From: an uncultured Granulosicoccaceae bacterium
GTDB taxonomy: Bacteria > Pseudomonadota > Gammaproteobacteria > Granulosicoccales > Granulosicoccaceae
Reading direction: 5' to 3'
Assembly (NCBI GenBank): GCA_938003855.1
Contig: CALKXD010000076.1
Span: 1-39,727, forward strand
DNA length: 39,727 nt
In this document: one piece after another, positions 8,320 through 17,059 of the stretch
How positions within the stretch are numbered: position 1 is the stretch's first letter
Layout of the letters: the number at the start of each line of letters is the position of its first letter
The notes under the pieces: model-generated
Database searches by the model: none
What the model saw: the letters and a program-made list of their open reading frames with translations, nothing else
What the model was told of the DNA's origin: nothing
Position numbers and translations under genes: made by a program

Positions 8320-9441
8320 TTATTGCCAAACGCTGACAGGATCACCGAGAACGCTGCAATCAACGTTAATTCCAAGTCCCGGTTCATCTGGCACTCGCAC
8401 ACCGCCGTGCTCCACCGGCGCATGAAATGCCGCAGTTTCCAGCGTCACCATATCGCGACAATCCAGAATGCATCGTAGCAAACGCGGTGCGACACTCTGG
8501 CCGAGGTGGGCAAGGGCCGCGAACGCAATCGTCGACCCGACGGTATCCTGAACACTAAGCGTTAGTCCGGCTGCCTGACACATATCACGTTGCCGCCGCC
8601 CGTGTGTAAGGCCTCCGGCTTTGGATATTTTCAAACCAATACCATCAGCGGCATCCAGTGATATCAAGCGCACAACATCGTCGTCGTTCTGAATCAGCTC
8701 ATCAAGGATTATTGGTACCGGGCAGCGCTTTCGCAGCGACAGTGTTTCGCGCCAGGTGGCACAAGGGGCTTCCAGCACAAAGTCGAGCCCCGACGGCAAC
8801 AGGCGCAGCATGCGCAGCGCCGTCTCAGGGGTTAACCCGCCATTGGCGTCAACCAGAAAATACTCACCGGCACGTCGATCCGCTAATGAGTCAGCAATTC
8901 GCTCAGCATCCAAAGCCGGCCCACCCTCAGTGTCAAGGGCACCAATTTTTATCGAATGGCCAAGGTAGCCTCTGGCACGATGATCGGCAACGCGCTGTCG
9001 CATGTCAGCAGGCTCAGCCGCATAAATCGACGAGATCGTCGGCAGTGGAATACCTGTCGAACCGCCGAGCAACTCACAAACCGGCAGCCCGGTGTATTTT
9101 CCAAGCAGGTCCCAACAGGCCACATCAATCGGTGCTTTGGCATGGTTGTGCCCGAGCAATGCCAGATCCATTACGTCGTTAATCCGGTCGACCTGACGGG
9201 GATCACAACCGATCAGCGCCGGTGCTATCTCTGCGATTCCGGCTCGTACTCCGCGTGCATGTGCCGCAATATAGTTGCTGCCAAATGGTGTACTTTCTCC
9301 AAAGCCTTGAAGCCCGTTGTCACACACCACTCGAACAATCGATGCATCAAAAAATGTGTAATGCCGCCCACCGGACAACTGATAGACACCACCGGCAAAC
9401 GGTAAGTCGACCTGATACAGCTCTATTTTTTCTATTTTCAT
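8320..9441 (-). CDS. Enolase-superfamily dehydratase, probable cis-3-hydroxy-L-proline dehydratase
   Basis: A mandelate racemase/muconate lactonizing subgroup enzyme of 373 residues. Catalytic and metal residues are in order: Lys165 in HSIKIGA, Asp198 in LVDANGG, Glu224 in LEAPCA, Asp247 in ILDELIQ, and Lys271/Lys274 in GLKISKAGG. From memory, the sequence closely tracks the characterised cis-3-hydroxy-L-proline dehydratase of Labrenzia: the start KIEKIELYQVDLPFAGGVYQLSGG, GWDA-type core, LPTISSIYA and SVQDTVGS. That enzyme converts the imino acid to pyrroline-2-carboxylate. The ATG at 9441 matches the family start; upstream in-frame ATGs add a non-homologous tail. No pyrroline-2-carboxylate reductase is adjacent. 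Confidence 0.8.
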   Translation of the reverse strand: MKIEKIELYQVDLPFAGGVYQLSGGRHYTFFDASIVRVVCDNGLQGFGESTPFGSNYIAAHARGVRAGIAEIAPALIGCDPRQVDRINDVMDLALLGHNHAKAPIDVACWDLLGKYTGLPVCELLGGSTGIPLPTISSIYAAEPADMRQRVADHRARGYLGHSIKIGALDTEGGPALDAERIADSLADRRAGEYFLVDANGGLTPETALRMLRLLPSGLDFVLEAPCATWRETLSLRKRCPVPIILDELIQNDDDVVRLISLDAADGIGLKISKAGGLTHGRRQRDMCQAAGLTLSVQDTVGSTIAFAALAHLGQSVAPRLLRCILDCRDMVTLETAAFHAPVEHGGVRVPDEPGLGINVDCSVLGDPVSVWQ

Positions 9442-9773
9442 GATCAATGGTTCCGATAGCCACGGGCCCCGGTCAGCTACCCAGACCACCTTAATTAAGT
9501 GCGAGACGTTAGCTGCTTCACGCTCTTTTCTATTCAACCGTACAACTTTTGAAATAACCCACAACTTGTCAACTTACAGCTGTGTATCGTGCAGCATCGA
9601 AACAGAAAAGACCGTCCCTGAAGGGCGCTCACGTTGCAGATCGATCAGGCACTAGAATTAATAAGTCCTTGGTTAAGACGATTTGCCCGCTGTTTCTTAC
9701 GGCAAACAGATGGCACCTGACGGCGCGCTTACAGGAAAAGTGCATCGGGGAAAATCTAAACCAGGACACTGCG
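9442..9773. other. Divergent intergenic region, 332 bases
   Basis: This separates the dehydratase (-) from the low-complexity gene (+). It must hold both promoters, but I see no consensus pair. A short palindrome ACAGCTGT lies at 9576-9583. An in-frame extension of the downstream gene back to 9582 reads as unrelated sequence and is not taken as coding. Confidence 0.35.
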
Positions 9774-10361
9774 ATGACATTCAATACTAACACTTCGTTG
9801 TTCAATTCCCTGCACGCGGCGATCAGCAACGCAAACTTCAGCAACGGCTTCGGTATTTCCAACAACACCGGCTACGGCAGCCAGTCGGGTTGTGGCTGCG
9901 GCACACAGTCACCTGATCAAAGCCTGCAAAGTCTATTTTCAGCGTTGAGGCAGATCCTCGATTCACTGCCACAGAACGGTGGAAGCTGTAACAGTCCCAC
10001 TGGCAACAACACCGACAACCGCAATGGTAATCTCAACAGCGGCAGCCAACAGGGCAATTCATTCGGCAATGCCGGTACGATGGGCAACTACGGTGCTTAT
10101 GGCTACGGCAATTCATTTGGACACAGCCACTCAACGGGCTATGGCGGTTCGCAGCACGCAATCACGCACCACCACAGCAGCAATCGCTCGACCGTGACGC
10201 ACAACGGCTATGGCGGCAGCCAGCAATATTCACATGGCAACAGCCAGGCGTCACGTCCAGCCGTCTACAACTATAGCTATAGCTTCAGTTTTTCGAGCGG
10301 TGGTGCCAGTCAGTCGGGCAATTTCAACTTAAACTTCAACGGCAGTTATCGTAGTTGGTAG
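9774..10361 (+). CDS. Low-complexity Gly/Asn/Ser/Tyr/His-rich protein
   Basis: An unrecognised protein of 195 residues. Residues 1-30 are Asn/Ser/Phe-rich and are followed by a CGCG patch. Residues 48-66 form the only ordinary helix-like stretch (SPDQSLQSLFSALRQILDSL). The rest is Gly/Asn/Ser-rich with repeated GYGGSQ, YGNSFG and NSFGNA units, a histidine cluster (ITHHHSS), and a C-terminal alternating aromatic tail (YNYSYSFSFSSGG, FNLNFNGSY). The start is chosen at the ATG with AGGA seven bases upstream. There is no signal peptide or membrane segment. The composition is prion-like, suggesting self-assembly, a surface matrix or secretion by a non-Sec route; all of these are guesses. Confidence 0.65.
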   Translation: MTFNTNTSLFNSLHAAISNANFSNGFGISNNTGYGSQSGCGCGTQSPDQSLQSLFSALRQILDSLPQNGGSCNSPTGNNTDNRNGNLNSGSQQGNSFGNAGTMGNYGAYGYGNSFGHSHSTGYGGSQHAITHHHSSNRSTVTHNGYGGSQQYSHGNSQASRPAVYNYSYSFSFSSGGASQSGNFNLNFNGSYRSW

Positions 10362-10386
10362 GCATTGCCGGCAGTACAAACTCTGC

Positions 10387-10411
10387 CACCCGACTTCACT
10401 GAAGTCGGGTG
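10387..10411. terminator. Strong 11-bp hairpin between convergent genes
   Basis: CACCCGACTTC and GAAGTCGGGTG pair perfectly around ACT. It lies 26 bases after the low-complexity gene and before the convergent importer operon, a position that suits a bidirectional terminator. The T-tract is poor on both strands, so intrinsic termination may be weak. Confidence 0.6.
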
Positions 10412-10522
10412 CCTTACTGCATGAGATCGACTCTATTTATGCAGGTGTTCTCTACCACCCGGCGCGAGCTTGCAAGGCGTAATCGCTTCAGAAGGCACAC
10501 CAAGGGCAGCAGTAACTGCCGC

Positions 10523-11380
10523 CTAGCCGCCTAGAAACAACTCTCCCACCTTCGGGTTGGCCAGCAATTCATCACCGGTACCGGCAATAGCAACCTCACC
10601 GGACACCAGCACATAGCCGATATCGGCAAACTCCAGCCCCTTTTTGGCGTTCTGCTCGACCATGATGATTGTCTTGCCTTCGCTGTGCTGAAGATCATGC
10701 AGGATCTCAAACACCATATCGATAAAACGCGGCTCCAGACCGATAGACGGCTCATCAACCAATAGTAGTTCCGGATTCATGACCAGCGCCCGTGAGATCT
10801 CCAGCAGACGGCGTTCACCACCCGATAAAACTTTCGCCAGATGCCTGCGACGTGCTGCCAGTCGAGGGTACTTGTCAAAGATCATTTCTGCCGCCTGCTT
10901 GGCCTGCACGGGCTGATCCTTCAGGAAGCCCCCCATCCAGAGATTTTCTTCGACGGTCATACCCGGGAATATAGATTTGTCCTGCAATATGTAGGCGATA
11001 CCAGCCTGTGACAGTTTTTCATTCGGGGACAAGGCGGTGACATCAGCACCGTCGATGGTAATGCTGCCGGAGAAGATATTGTTAAACCCGAAAATAGCAT
11101 GCAGCACTGTTGACTTGCCTGCGCCGTTCGGTCCGATCAGGCACAGCGACTGTTTGCGACCAACACGCAGGTTGATGTCGTGCAGAATCTCCATCTGCCC
11201 GTAGCCGGCACGCAGATTGTTGATAGAGACATGCGAATCGTTGCCGGTTAGGGCATCGAGTTGCTCTATCGTGATATCTTCTGCGATTGCTGCGGCTTGC
11301 CGGGTAACCTCATCGACCGAAATTACGGCATCAACGTTACCACTGCCATAGCCACTTATATTGTTATCGGTGTCAGACAT
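10523..11380 (-). CDS. Branched-chain amino acid type ABC transporter ATP-binding protein (LivF-like)
   Basis: An ATPase subunit of 285 residues, last gene of the importer operon. It has Walker A GPNGAGKST, the signature LSGGERR, and Walker B LLLVDEPSIGL. An extra N-terminal tail of about 50 residues (acidic, SDTDNNISGYGSGN) precedes the ATPase core, making it longer than typical LivF (about 235). The ATG at 11380 follows the LivG-like stop by one base with GGGAG upstream; an earlier ATG at 11404 overlaps livG and is less likely. The protein energises uptake through the two permeases encoded upstream. Confidence 0.92.
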   Translation of the reverse strand: MSDTDNNISGYGSGNVDAVISVDEVTRQAAAIAEDITIEQLDALTGNDSHVSINNLRAGYGQMEILHDINLRVGRKQSLCLIGPNGAGKSTVLHAIFGFNNIFSGSITIDGADVTALSPNEKLSQAGIAYILQDKSIFPGMTVEENLWMGGFLKDQPVQAKQAAEMIFDKYPRLAARRRHLAKVLSGGERRLLEISRALVMNPELLLVDEPSIGLEPRFIDMVFEILHDLQHSEGKTIIMVEQNAKKGLEFADIGYVLVSGEVAIAGTGDELLANPKVGELFLGG

Positions 11381-11381
11381 A

Positions 11382-12125
11382 TCAGTGTGCTCCCAGGTAG
11401 GCATCTATAACCCGCTGATCATTCTGGATCTGATCCGGTGCACCTTCCGCCAGCAACTCACCATGCGCCAGACAATAGATGTGATCGGCCATATTCATGA
11501 TCACCCGCATATTGTGCTCAATAATAAACAGCGTGATGCCGAATTCCGAGTTAGCCCGTTTCAGGCGATCAATCAGGCCGTTGATCAACGTCGGGTTAAT
11601 TCCGGCAGTCGGCTCATCGAGCAATAGACAGGTCGGCTCGTTCATGAGTGCCATTGCGAACTCAAGCAGCTTCTGCTGGCCAAACGACAATGACCCCGAT
11701 CGCAGGAAGCGCTTCTCGTACAGGCCGACAAATTCCAGCAGGTGATCTGCCCGCTCGTAGTCCTCAGCACTGTTATTGCCGAACGACTCCATTAGTTTCA
11801 TCTTGCGATGTGGCAGCGATATCAGCATGTTTTCAACGCCATTCATCTCGCCATAGATACGGGTCTGCTGAAAGGTTCGAAGTAAACCGAGGCGCGCGAT
11901 TTCAGGCACATTGAGCTTGGAGATCTCACGGTTCTCGAATTTGATCGAACCTGAATCGATCGGGTGGTAGCCGACAATGCTGTTAAACAACGTGGTCTTG
12001 CCAGAGCCATTCGGACCGATCAAACCAGTGATGCCGCCACTGTGAACGTCCATGGATACGTCTTTATTGGCTATCACGCCACCGTAGGACTTGCTGACAT
12101 TACGTACTTCAATAACCGTACTCAT
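11382..12125 (-). CDS. Branched-chain amino acid type ABC transporter ATP-binding protein (LivG-like)
   Basis: The second ATPase of the importer, 247 residues, normal for LivG. It carries Walker A GPNGSGKTT, the signature LSFGQQK, Walker B CLLLDEPTAGI, and the LivG-type C-terminus (MADHIYCLAHGELLAEG). Its ATG overlaps the stop of the LivM-like gene by four bases (ATGA), so the two are translationally coupled. It forms the ATPase heterodimer with the 10523 protein. Confidence 0.93.
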   Translation of the reverse strand: MSTVIEVRNVSKSYGGVIANKDVSMDVHSGGITGLIGPNGSGKTTLFNSIVGYHPIDSGSIKFENREISKLNVPEIARLGLLRTFQQTRIYGEMNGVENMLISLPHRKMKLMESFGNNSAEDYERADHLLEFVGLYEKRFLRSGSLSFGQQKLLEFAMALMNEPTCLLLDEPTAGINPTLINGLIDRLKRANSEFGITLFIIEHNMRVIMNMADHIYCLAHGELLAEGAPDQIQNDQRVIDAYLGAH

Positions 12126-13165
12126 CGGTCTGCCCCTTCAGTCGCATCATTTTTTTCAACCCGCACACCGAACCATTCCGGTTTACGATGCGCCAGCCAC
12201 CCCATAATGCCGTCCTGGAAGTACACTACCGTCACTACAATAAGCGCTCCCAGTGCAACCCACTGCCAGCCGAGTAGATAGTTCCAGGTAACTTCTTTAA
12301 ATACATGGAAGACGATGGCACCTATCACCGGTCCCCACAGCGTGCCTTTGCCACCGAGCAGTACGCACACCACCATGAAAATACCCAGGTTTATGGTCTG
12401 GTACGCGGATTCAAGCGGCTCGAAGCTGATCAGCTGAAACGCCGAAATAGCCCCGACAATGCCAACAAAAAAACCAGCCATAGACCAGGTCACCAGCTTG
12501 TATCGCATGGTATGAATGCCCATCGCTTCGGCTTTTTCTTCATCGTCTCTAATGGCATTGATGGCCGCACCAAAGCGCGTGCCGTACAGCCATCGAAGAA
12601 AGATAAATAGAATCACACCGGTGCCGGCAAACAGAAAATAGAAGAACAGCTTTCCTTCATCGAGGTCGGCAGGATACACCGGCAGAGTAATGCCCTGACC
12701 GCCGCCGACCCACTCCCAGTTTGAGACAAGCTCACCGGCTGCAATCGCGACACCAAGTGTACCGATGGCAAAGTAAGGACCTCGCAGACCAAACAGAATG
12801 TAGCCCAGGATCAACGCGCAGAGCGCACAGAATATACCTGCGCCCAGCATGCCCAATCCGACACCGGTGAAATACTGCACCGGGGTGAAGTCATTCATGC
12901 CGCCACCGGCGGCACTGGTGTATTCGGCCACATCGTAGACCAGACCAATTGATATCACGGCGGCCACATACATCCCTGTGCCATAGAAAAAGATATTGCC
13001 GAGCGAGTTATACCCCATTTGCCCGCCGGTCATGTCCCATGTCAGCGAGACCACGATCATTAACCAGAGTGTCGCCAACTGGGTGCGAAAATCAGGGAAC
13101 AGAAATGGTGCAGCCACTGTGAAAGCCAGCAGCACGATGTACAGAATTACCTTGAGTGCAGTCAT
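12122..13165 (-). CDS. Branched-chain amino acid type ABC transporter permease (LivM-like)
   Basis: An inner-membrane permease of 347 residues with about nine or ten hydrophobic segments. The family landmarks are present: LTWDMTGGQMGYNSLGNIFFYGTGMYVAA near the start, and the cytoplasmic ATPase-contact loop GTRFGAAINAIRDDEEKAEAMGIHTMRYKL near 190-220. AGGAG precedes the ATG. It pairs with the LivH-like permease encoded ten bases upstream. Confidence 0.93.
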   Translation of the reverse strand: MTALKVILYIVLLAFTVAAPFLFPDFRTQLATLWLMIVVSLTWDMTGGQMGYNSLGNIFFYGTGMYVAAVISIGLVYDVAEYTSAAGGGMNDFTPVQYFTGVGLGMLGAGIFCALCALILGYILFGLRGPYFAIGTLGVAIAAGELVSNWEWVGGGQGITLPVYPADLDEGKLFFYFLFAGTGVILFIFLRWLYGTRFGAAINAIRDDEEKAEAMGIHTMRYKLVTWSMAGFFVGIVGAISAFQLISFEPLESAYQTINLGIFMVVCVLLGGKGTLWGPVIGAIVFHVFKEVTWNYLLGWQWVALGALIVVTVVYFQDGIMGWLAHRKPEWFGVRVEKNDATEGADR

Positions 13166-13174
13166 CGTCTGCTC

Positions 13175-14089
13175 CTATTGAAGGCTTTGGCGCTTGCGCC
13201 GCTGCTGAATTAAACGAATGACCAGCACTAGTAACAGCAGCAATACCGCAATTGCCTGCTGATAACCAATACCAAAAATATGTGCTCCGTATTGTTCAAG
13301 TGCACCGATACCTAACCCCGCCGCTATCACACCCGGCAGATTGCCAAGACCGGCAGCCGTAACGATAACAAAAGACCGTATCGCATAAGTGATCCCGTAG
13401 AACGGCTGAATCAGCCAGACCATGACTATGATCGCACCGGCCGCACCACAAATGGCCGAGTTAAGAGAAAACGTAAACGCATAGACTTTTTCGGTATCGA
13501 TCCCCAGCACTCTGGCTGCACGCGCATCCTGAGCGGTGGCGCGAATCGCCTGCCCCATGCGACTGCGCTTCATGAAGATAATCACGCCGATAGCCAGCAC
13601 TGCCGCCATACAGACACCGATCAACTTGGCAATCGGCACATCGATGAAGTCGTTTTCGCCAAAATATAATGTGGCGTATTCCAGCTTGATGCTCTGGGTA
13701 TCCGAACCGAACAGCAAGTTAAGGATCTGCGCGATCATGATCGCCAGACCAAAGGTGGCAAGCAGAGAGGTAAATAGATCACGTTCAATAACACGCGAGA
13801 TCACCACTTTGTAGCAGACCCAGCCGATGCCCCACATTATAATAAAAGCCGCTGGCACACCCATCAACGGAGGTAATCCGAGCCCGGCCAGGTACCAGGC
13901 AACATAACCGCCGCAGATCACAAAATCCCCCTGGGCAAGATTTTTTACATTCATTACCCCCCAGACAAGTGCCAGTCCGTATGCGGCCAACGCGAATAAC
14001 GCGCCGATCATGAGGCCGTCAATCAGTATTTTCAGATTGACGATCGGAAATTCGAATAACAAACCGATATTGCTAAGGATTTGATCCAT
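13175..14089 (-). CDS. Branched-chain amino acid type ABC transporter permease (LivH-like)
   Basis: An inner-membrane permease of 304 residues. It has the LivH-type start (MIGALFALAAYGLALVWGVMNVKNLAQGDFV) and the ATPase-coupling loop RMGQAIRATAQDARAARVLGIDTEKVY. The C-terminus is basic (IRLIQQRRKRQSLQ). The first gene of the permease/ATPase block, it lies 162 bases after the binding-protein gene with a hairpin between them. The ribosome site is weak. Confidence 0.93.
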   Translation of the reverse strand: MDQILSNIGLLFEFPIVNLKILIDGLMIGALFALAAYGLALVWGVMNVKNLAQGDFVICGGYVAWYLAGLGLPPLMGVPAAFIIMWGIGWVCYKVVISRVIERDLFTSLLATFGLAIMIAQILNLLFGSDTQSIKLEYATLYFGENDFIDVPIAKLIGVCMAAVLAIGVIIFMKRSRMGQAIRATAQDARAARVLGIDTEKVYAFTFSLNSAICGAAGAIIVMVWLIQPFYGITYAIRSFVIVTAAGLGNLPGVIAAGLGIGALEQYGAHIFGIGYQQAIAVLLLLLVLVIRLIQQRRKRQSLQ

Positions 14090-14177
14090 AGAGTGGTTTT
14101 CCGTGGATGATATCTAGATGAGTGCAGGCGGCGTGCGCCAAACCGACGTGGTCACAATTGTCTGCTTCGCATAAAAC

Positions 14178-14203
14178 AAAGCCGGGGTAGCCCCGGCTTT
14201 TTT
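14178..14203 (-). terminator. Terminator-like hairpin inside the importer operon
   Basis: AAAGCCGGGG (14178-14187) and CCCCGGCTTT (14191-14200) form a 10-bp stem around TAG. On the minus strand the stem is followed by GTTTTA, a partial T-tract. On the plus strand it is followed directly by TTT. Its place between the binding-protein gene and the permease gene fits partial termination, giving more binding protein than permease, as known for several importer operons. Confidence 0.65.
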
Positions 14204-14251
14204 CGCAACAGAATCTCGTACCGATTAACCAGTTAAACCAAACGCTCGCTG

Positions 14252-15505
14252 CTATTGCGCTTCACGTGGCCAGTTAACCTTGTGCGAGGCAAACGCAGAC
14301 GGTGCAACGACATTGTACTCACCATCCTGAATCTGCCGAAGTACCATTGGCTTGGCGATATTGTTGCCCGCTTCAGAGAACTTGATTGGGCCATAAAAGG
14401 TTTGCAGATCAGTGGCGGTAAGCGCTTCCCGAACCGCTTCTTTATCAGTGGTACCGGCACGTTCGAAGGCGTCTTTAAACACATAGACGGCAGCAGTTGC
14501 CTGAGCGGACTGGTAAGGTACTTTTTTACCATCATAATCACTGAACGTAGCTTTGAACTCTTGCTCGTAGTTAGAGGCGGTACCAAACAGTGCATCTTCA
14601 TAGGACAGCGACTCGGCCCACTGGGTAGAACACAGAATATCGTTTGCGGTATCGCCGAATTTGCCGGTTACATCAGCCGCTTCACAGTGTGTCAGCGCGA
14701 TCATCGGCACGTTAATTTTCATCTCACCAATCTGGCGAACAGCCGTGGCCGCCCCTTTTGAGTGACCACTGACAATAAGCAGGTCCGGCTTCAGCAGCTT
14801 GACTTTAGTCAGAATAGCGCTCATGTCAGATAGATCACGCGGCAGTTTTTCATCGATAACCGCCTTCATGCCAAACTTCTTGGCGTCTTCAAGGACACCG
14901 GCGCGGATATCGAGTGAGAACGGATCGTTTTCAACCGCGACCGCAATCTTGACAGAAGATGCGTCCTTTCCGGCTTCTTCCGCTTTCTCAGCTGCCAGCG
15001 CAACCGCAGAGGCCAGGTACTGCTCCGAGGTTGACAGAACTGCAAACAAGTATTTGTAACCCTTGTTGAACAGCGACCGTGAGGCACCTTCGGCTTCAAC
15101 CATCGGAATCTGGTATTTTTCAGTGACCGGTGCAATGGCTTTGGTCAGACCTGATGAGTATGGCCCCAGCATATACTGGACTTTATCCTGGTTTATCAGT
15201 CGCTCGGCCAGTGTAGCGCCACGATCACCCTTGGATTCATCGTCGTAGTAGATGACGTCGAAGTTGTAGCATTTGTCGCCAATATTGATACCACCGGCTT
15301 CACTGATTTTGGAGATCGCAAACTCATAACCGTTTTTTGCATGAATACCGTTGGTGGCATACTTTCCTGTCAAGGAGATAGCCGCACCGAGCGTTAAAGC
15401 CTCACAACCATTGATCTGCTTGGCTTCATCAGCGCTGAACGCAGCACCTGAGAACAGCAACACCGAACCGCTCAGGCACGCGGTGATCGCGGAAAGTATT
15501 TTCAT
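14252..15505 (-). CDS. Branched-chain amino acid type ABC transporter substrate-binding protein
   Basis: A periplasmic solute-binding protein of 417 residues. The signal peptide is MKILSAITACLSGSVLLFSGAAFS, with cleavage just before ADEAKQ. The type I periplasmic-binding fold begins with LTLGAAISLTGKYATNGIHAKNGYEFAI, typical of the Liv/aromatic-acid binding group. GGAGGGAA lies eight bases before the ATG, giving strong translation. It is the first gene of the operon. The ligand could be an amino acid, amide or aromatic acid, and nothing in the sequence decides it. Confidence 0.93.
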   Translation of the reverse strand: MKILSAITACLSGSVLLFSGAAFSADEAKQINGCEALTLGAAISLTGKYATNGIHAKNGYEFAISKISEAGGINIGDKCYNFDVIYYDDESKGDRGATLAERLINQDKVQYMLGPYSSGLTKAIAPVTEKYQIPMVEAEGASRSLFNKGYKYLFAVLSTSEQYLASAVALAAEKAEEAGKDASSVKIAVAVENDPFSLDIRAGVLEDAKKFGMKAVIDEKLPRDLSDMSAILTKVKLLKPDLLIVSGHSKGAATAVRQIGEMKINVPMIALTHCEAADVTGKFGDTANDILCSTQWAESLSYEDALFGTASNYEQEFKATFSDYDGKKVPYQSAQATAAVYVFKDAFERAGTTDKEAVREALTATDLQTFYGPIKFSEAGNNIAKPMVLRQIQDGEYNVVAPSAFASHKVNWPREAQ

Positions 15506-15740
15506 TAAGTATTCCCTCCAAATAGATGTTTAGCGTGCCAGCGATACAGCACACACAAGTACACGGAGAAACACTTACGGCAGCCGCTGTGTCACCCGGT
15601 AGCCACAAGACTACCCCGCTGCGGCGTAATCTACAATGGTGATCTCACAACCCGGCGTTTCCGGCAATCAGCCGGCTGCAGGTCAGCTGGCAAACGGGTA
15701 TCCGCCGGGCAGTGTTATCGATAGTTGCAAATCAGCACGC

Positions 15741-16514
15741 TCAGCCCGCAAACAACTGTCGCCGGACTTGTTCAGACACGGCGGCAATCTGTGCCTCGGA
15801 GAGTTCACCGACGATTACCACCGCATGCCGGCCGGTCTGCCAGTGGGCAAACCGCATGGTCGCATGCTCACCGATCACTACCGCCTGATCTTTACTTTGC
15901 GCCCGGCCGAGGATACACACAGCCACAGGTTTGTCGGATTCAGGCAGGTAGGTGAGTTGGATCAGCGGGTCGTCGCCAACCCCCAGTGTTTGCGAGCGAC
16001 GGAATTGCAAACCAAGCTCATCGAGCGCTGGTACCTGCATCGACCGGGATAACCGTGTCGAAATTTTCGCTGCAGCATCGGCAGGCAACTCCACGGCCGC
16101 TGCTGTCAGAGTTTCGCGCACATACAAACTGTGATAATCCGCCACCAGCCTGACCCACTCCGGCGGTGCATCGACTGCGGCCAGATCGGCCTCGGGAACC
16201 ACATAGCGCCCGGCGAAGACGCCTAACAGCAAGCCTCCGATGAGTGTCGCGACGATCGGCCAGAGCCGAAAGCCTGCTCGCGTCGTCGGCGTCTGCTCAG
16301 TGATCCCGACTTGCTCGAGCGACTCGGATGGGGCCTCCAGGTGACGATCAAATGCCTCAGCGAAAGGCAACTGTGTGGCCTTTAGTTGTTGTAGAAATTC
16401 GACCGCTGTTGGATCGCTTTGGATCAGCGCTTCAACTTCCGCCCGCTCGTTAGCGTCTGCCAGGTTATCGGCATAGCGGATAAGCAGGGCCTCGTTGCGA
16501 TGGTTTTCGATCAT
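15741..16514 (-). CDS. Membrane anti-sigma factor
   Basis: A 257-residue protein with a cytoplasmic N-terminus (about 1-80) starting MIENHRNEALLIRYADNLADANERAEVEALI, the pattern of anti-sigma factors of ECF sigmas. One transmembrane helix follows at about 84-101 (LWPIVATLIGGLLLGVFA), then a periplasmic domain of about 150 residues. It lacks the HxxxCxxC zinc motif of ZAS-type anti-sigmas. Its ATG overlaps the sigma stop by four bases (ATGA), so the pair is coupled. It should hold the sigma inactive at the inner membrane until its outer domain senses a signal. The signal is unknown. Confidence 0.82.
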   Translation of the reverse strand: MIENHRNEALLIRYADNLADANERAEVEALIQSDPTAVEFLQQLKATQLPFAEAFDRHLEAPSESLEQVGITEQTPTTRAGFRLWPIVATLIGGLLLGVFAGRYVVPEADLAAVDAPPEWVRLVADYHSLYVRETLTAAAVELPADAAAKISTRLSRSMQVPALDELGLQFRRSQTLGVGDDPLIQLTYLPESDKPVAVCILGRAQSKDQAVVIGEHATMRFAHWQTGRHAVVIVGELSEAQIAAVSEQVRRQLFAG

Positions 16515-17059
16515 AGTTTCACCACCCCTATTTCATCACTGTTATAGGGCTTAACTCTCTTAAAACCGGTCACAGTCAGCTGCCCCGCCAGTGTCGCACG
16601 GGCACGCGCAATACGGCTCATCACAGTGCCTATGGGAACGGATAATATCTCAGCAGTCTCCTTGTAGGTGAAACCTTCCACATAGACAAGTATCAGCGTT
16701 TGCTTTTGCGCGATCGGTAACTCCAGCACCCGGTTTACTACCTCGTCAAGGTATCTTCGCCGCTCGGGGGATTCATTCTCGTTGGCTACAAGGGTTGTCT
16801 CTGCGTCGACTAGTCCGCTGCCGTTTCGTTTCGCACCGGCGCGCAGGTAGTTGCTTCGAATGGAGCTCATGATGGTAAATGCCCACCGGTCAAACTCAGT
16901 GCCGGGCCTGAATTGCTGCCATTTAAGCAGCACACGCTCACAGGTAGACTGCAGCAATTCGTCGGCATCACTTGAGGTAAGGGTAAGACTACGGGCGTAG
17001 CGTTGCAATCTGGGTAACAGTTGTATCAGATCGCTTTTCAGATGTTCCGGCGGATTCAT
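16511..17059 (-). CDS. ECF-type RNA polymerase sigma factor
   Basis: A sigma-70 family group IV factor of 182 residues. Region 2 (about 10-80) includes DADELLQSTCERVLLKWQQFRPGTEFDRWAFTIMSSI. Region 4 (about 108-165) includes LPIAQKQTLILVYVEGFTYKETAEILSVPIGTVMSRIARARATL, the DNA-recognition helix-turn-helix. It is followed immediately by its overlapping membrane anti-sigma gene. ECF sigmas usually control their own promoter, but I could not identify a convincing ECF promoter upstream. Confidence 0.93.
   Translation of the reverse strand: MNPPEHLKSDLIQLLPRLQRYARSLTLTSSDADELLQSTCERVLLKWQQFRPGTEFDRWAFTIMSSIRSNYLRAGAKRNGSGLVDAETTLVANENESPERRRYLDEVVNRVLELPIAQKQTLILVYVEGFTYKETAEILSVPIGTVMSRIARARATLAGQLTVTGFKRVKPYNSDEIGVVKL

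Noticed and set aside
9582-9773. N-terminal extension of the low-complexity protein
   Set aside because: The residues are compositionally unlike the rest, and the internal ATG at 9774 has a good ribosome site.
10138-10216. Repeated GGCTATGGCGG words in the low-complexity gene as a CRISPR-like array
   Set aside because: There are only two short copies, in frame and encoding repeated GYGG. They are coding repeats, not spaced direct repeats.
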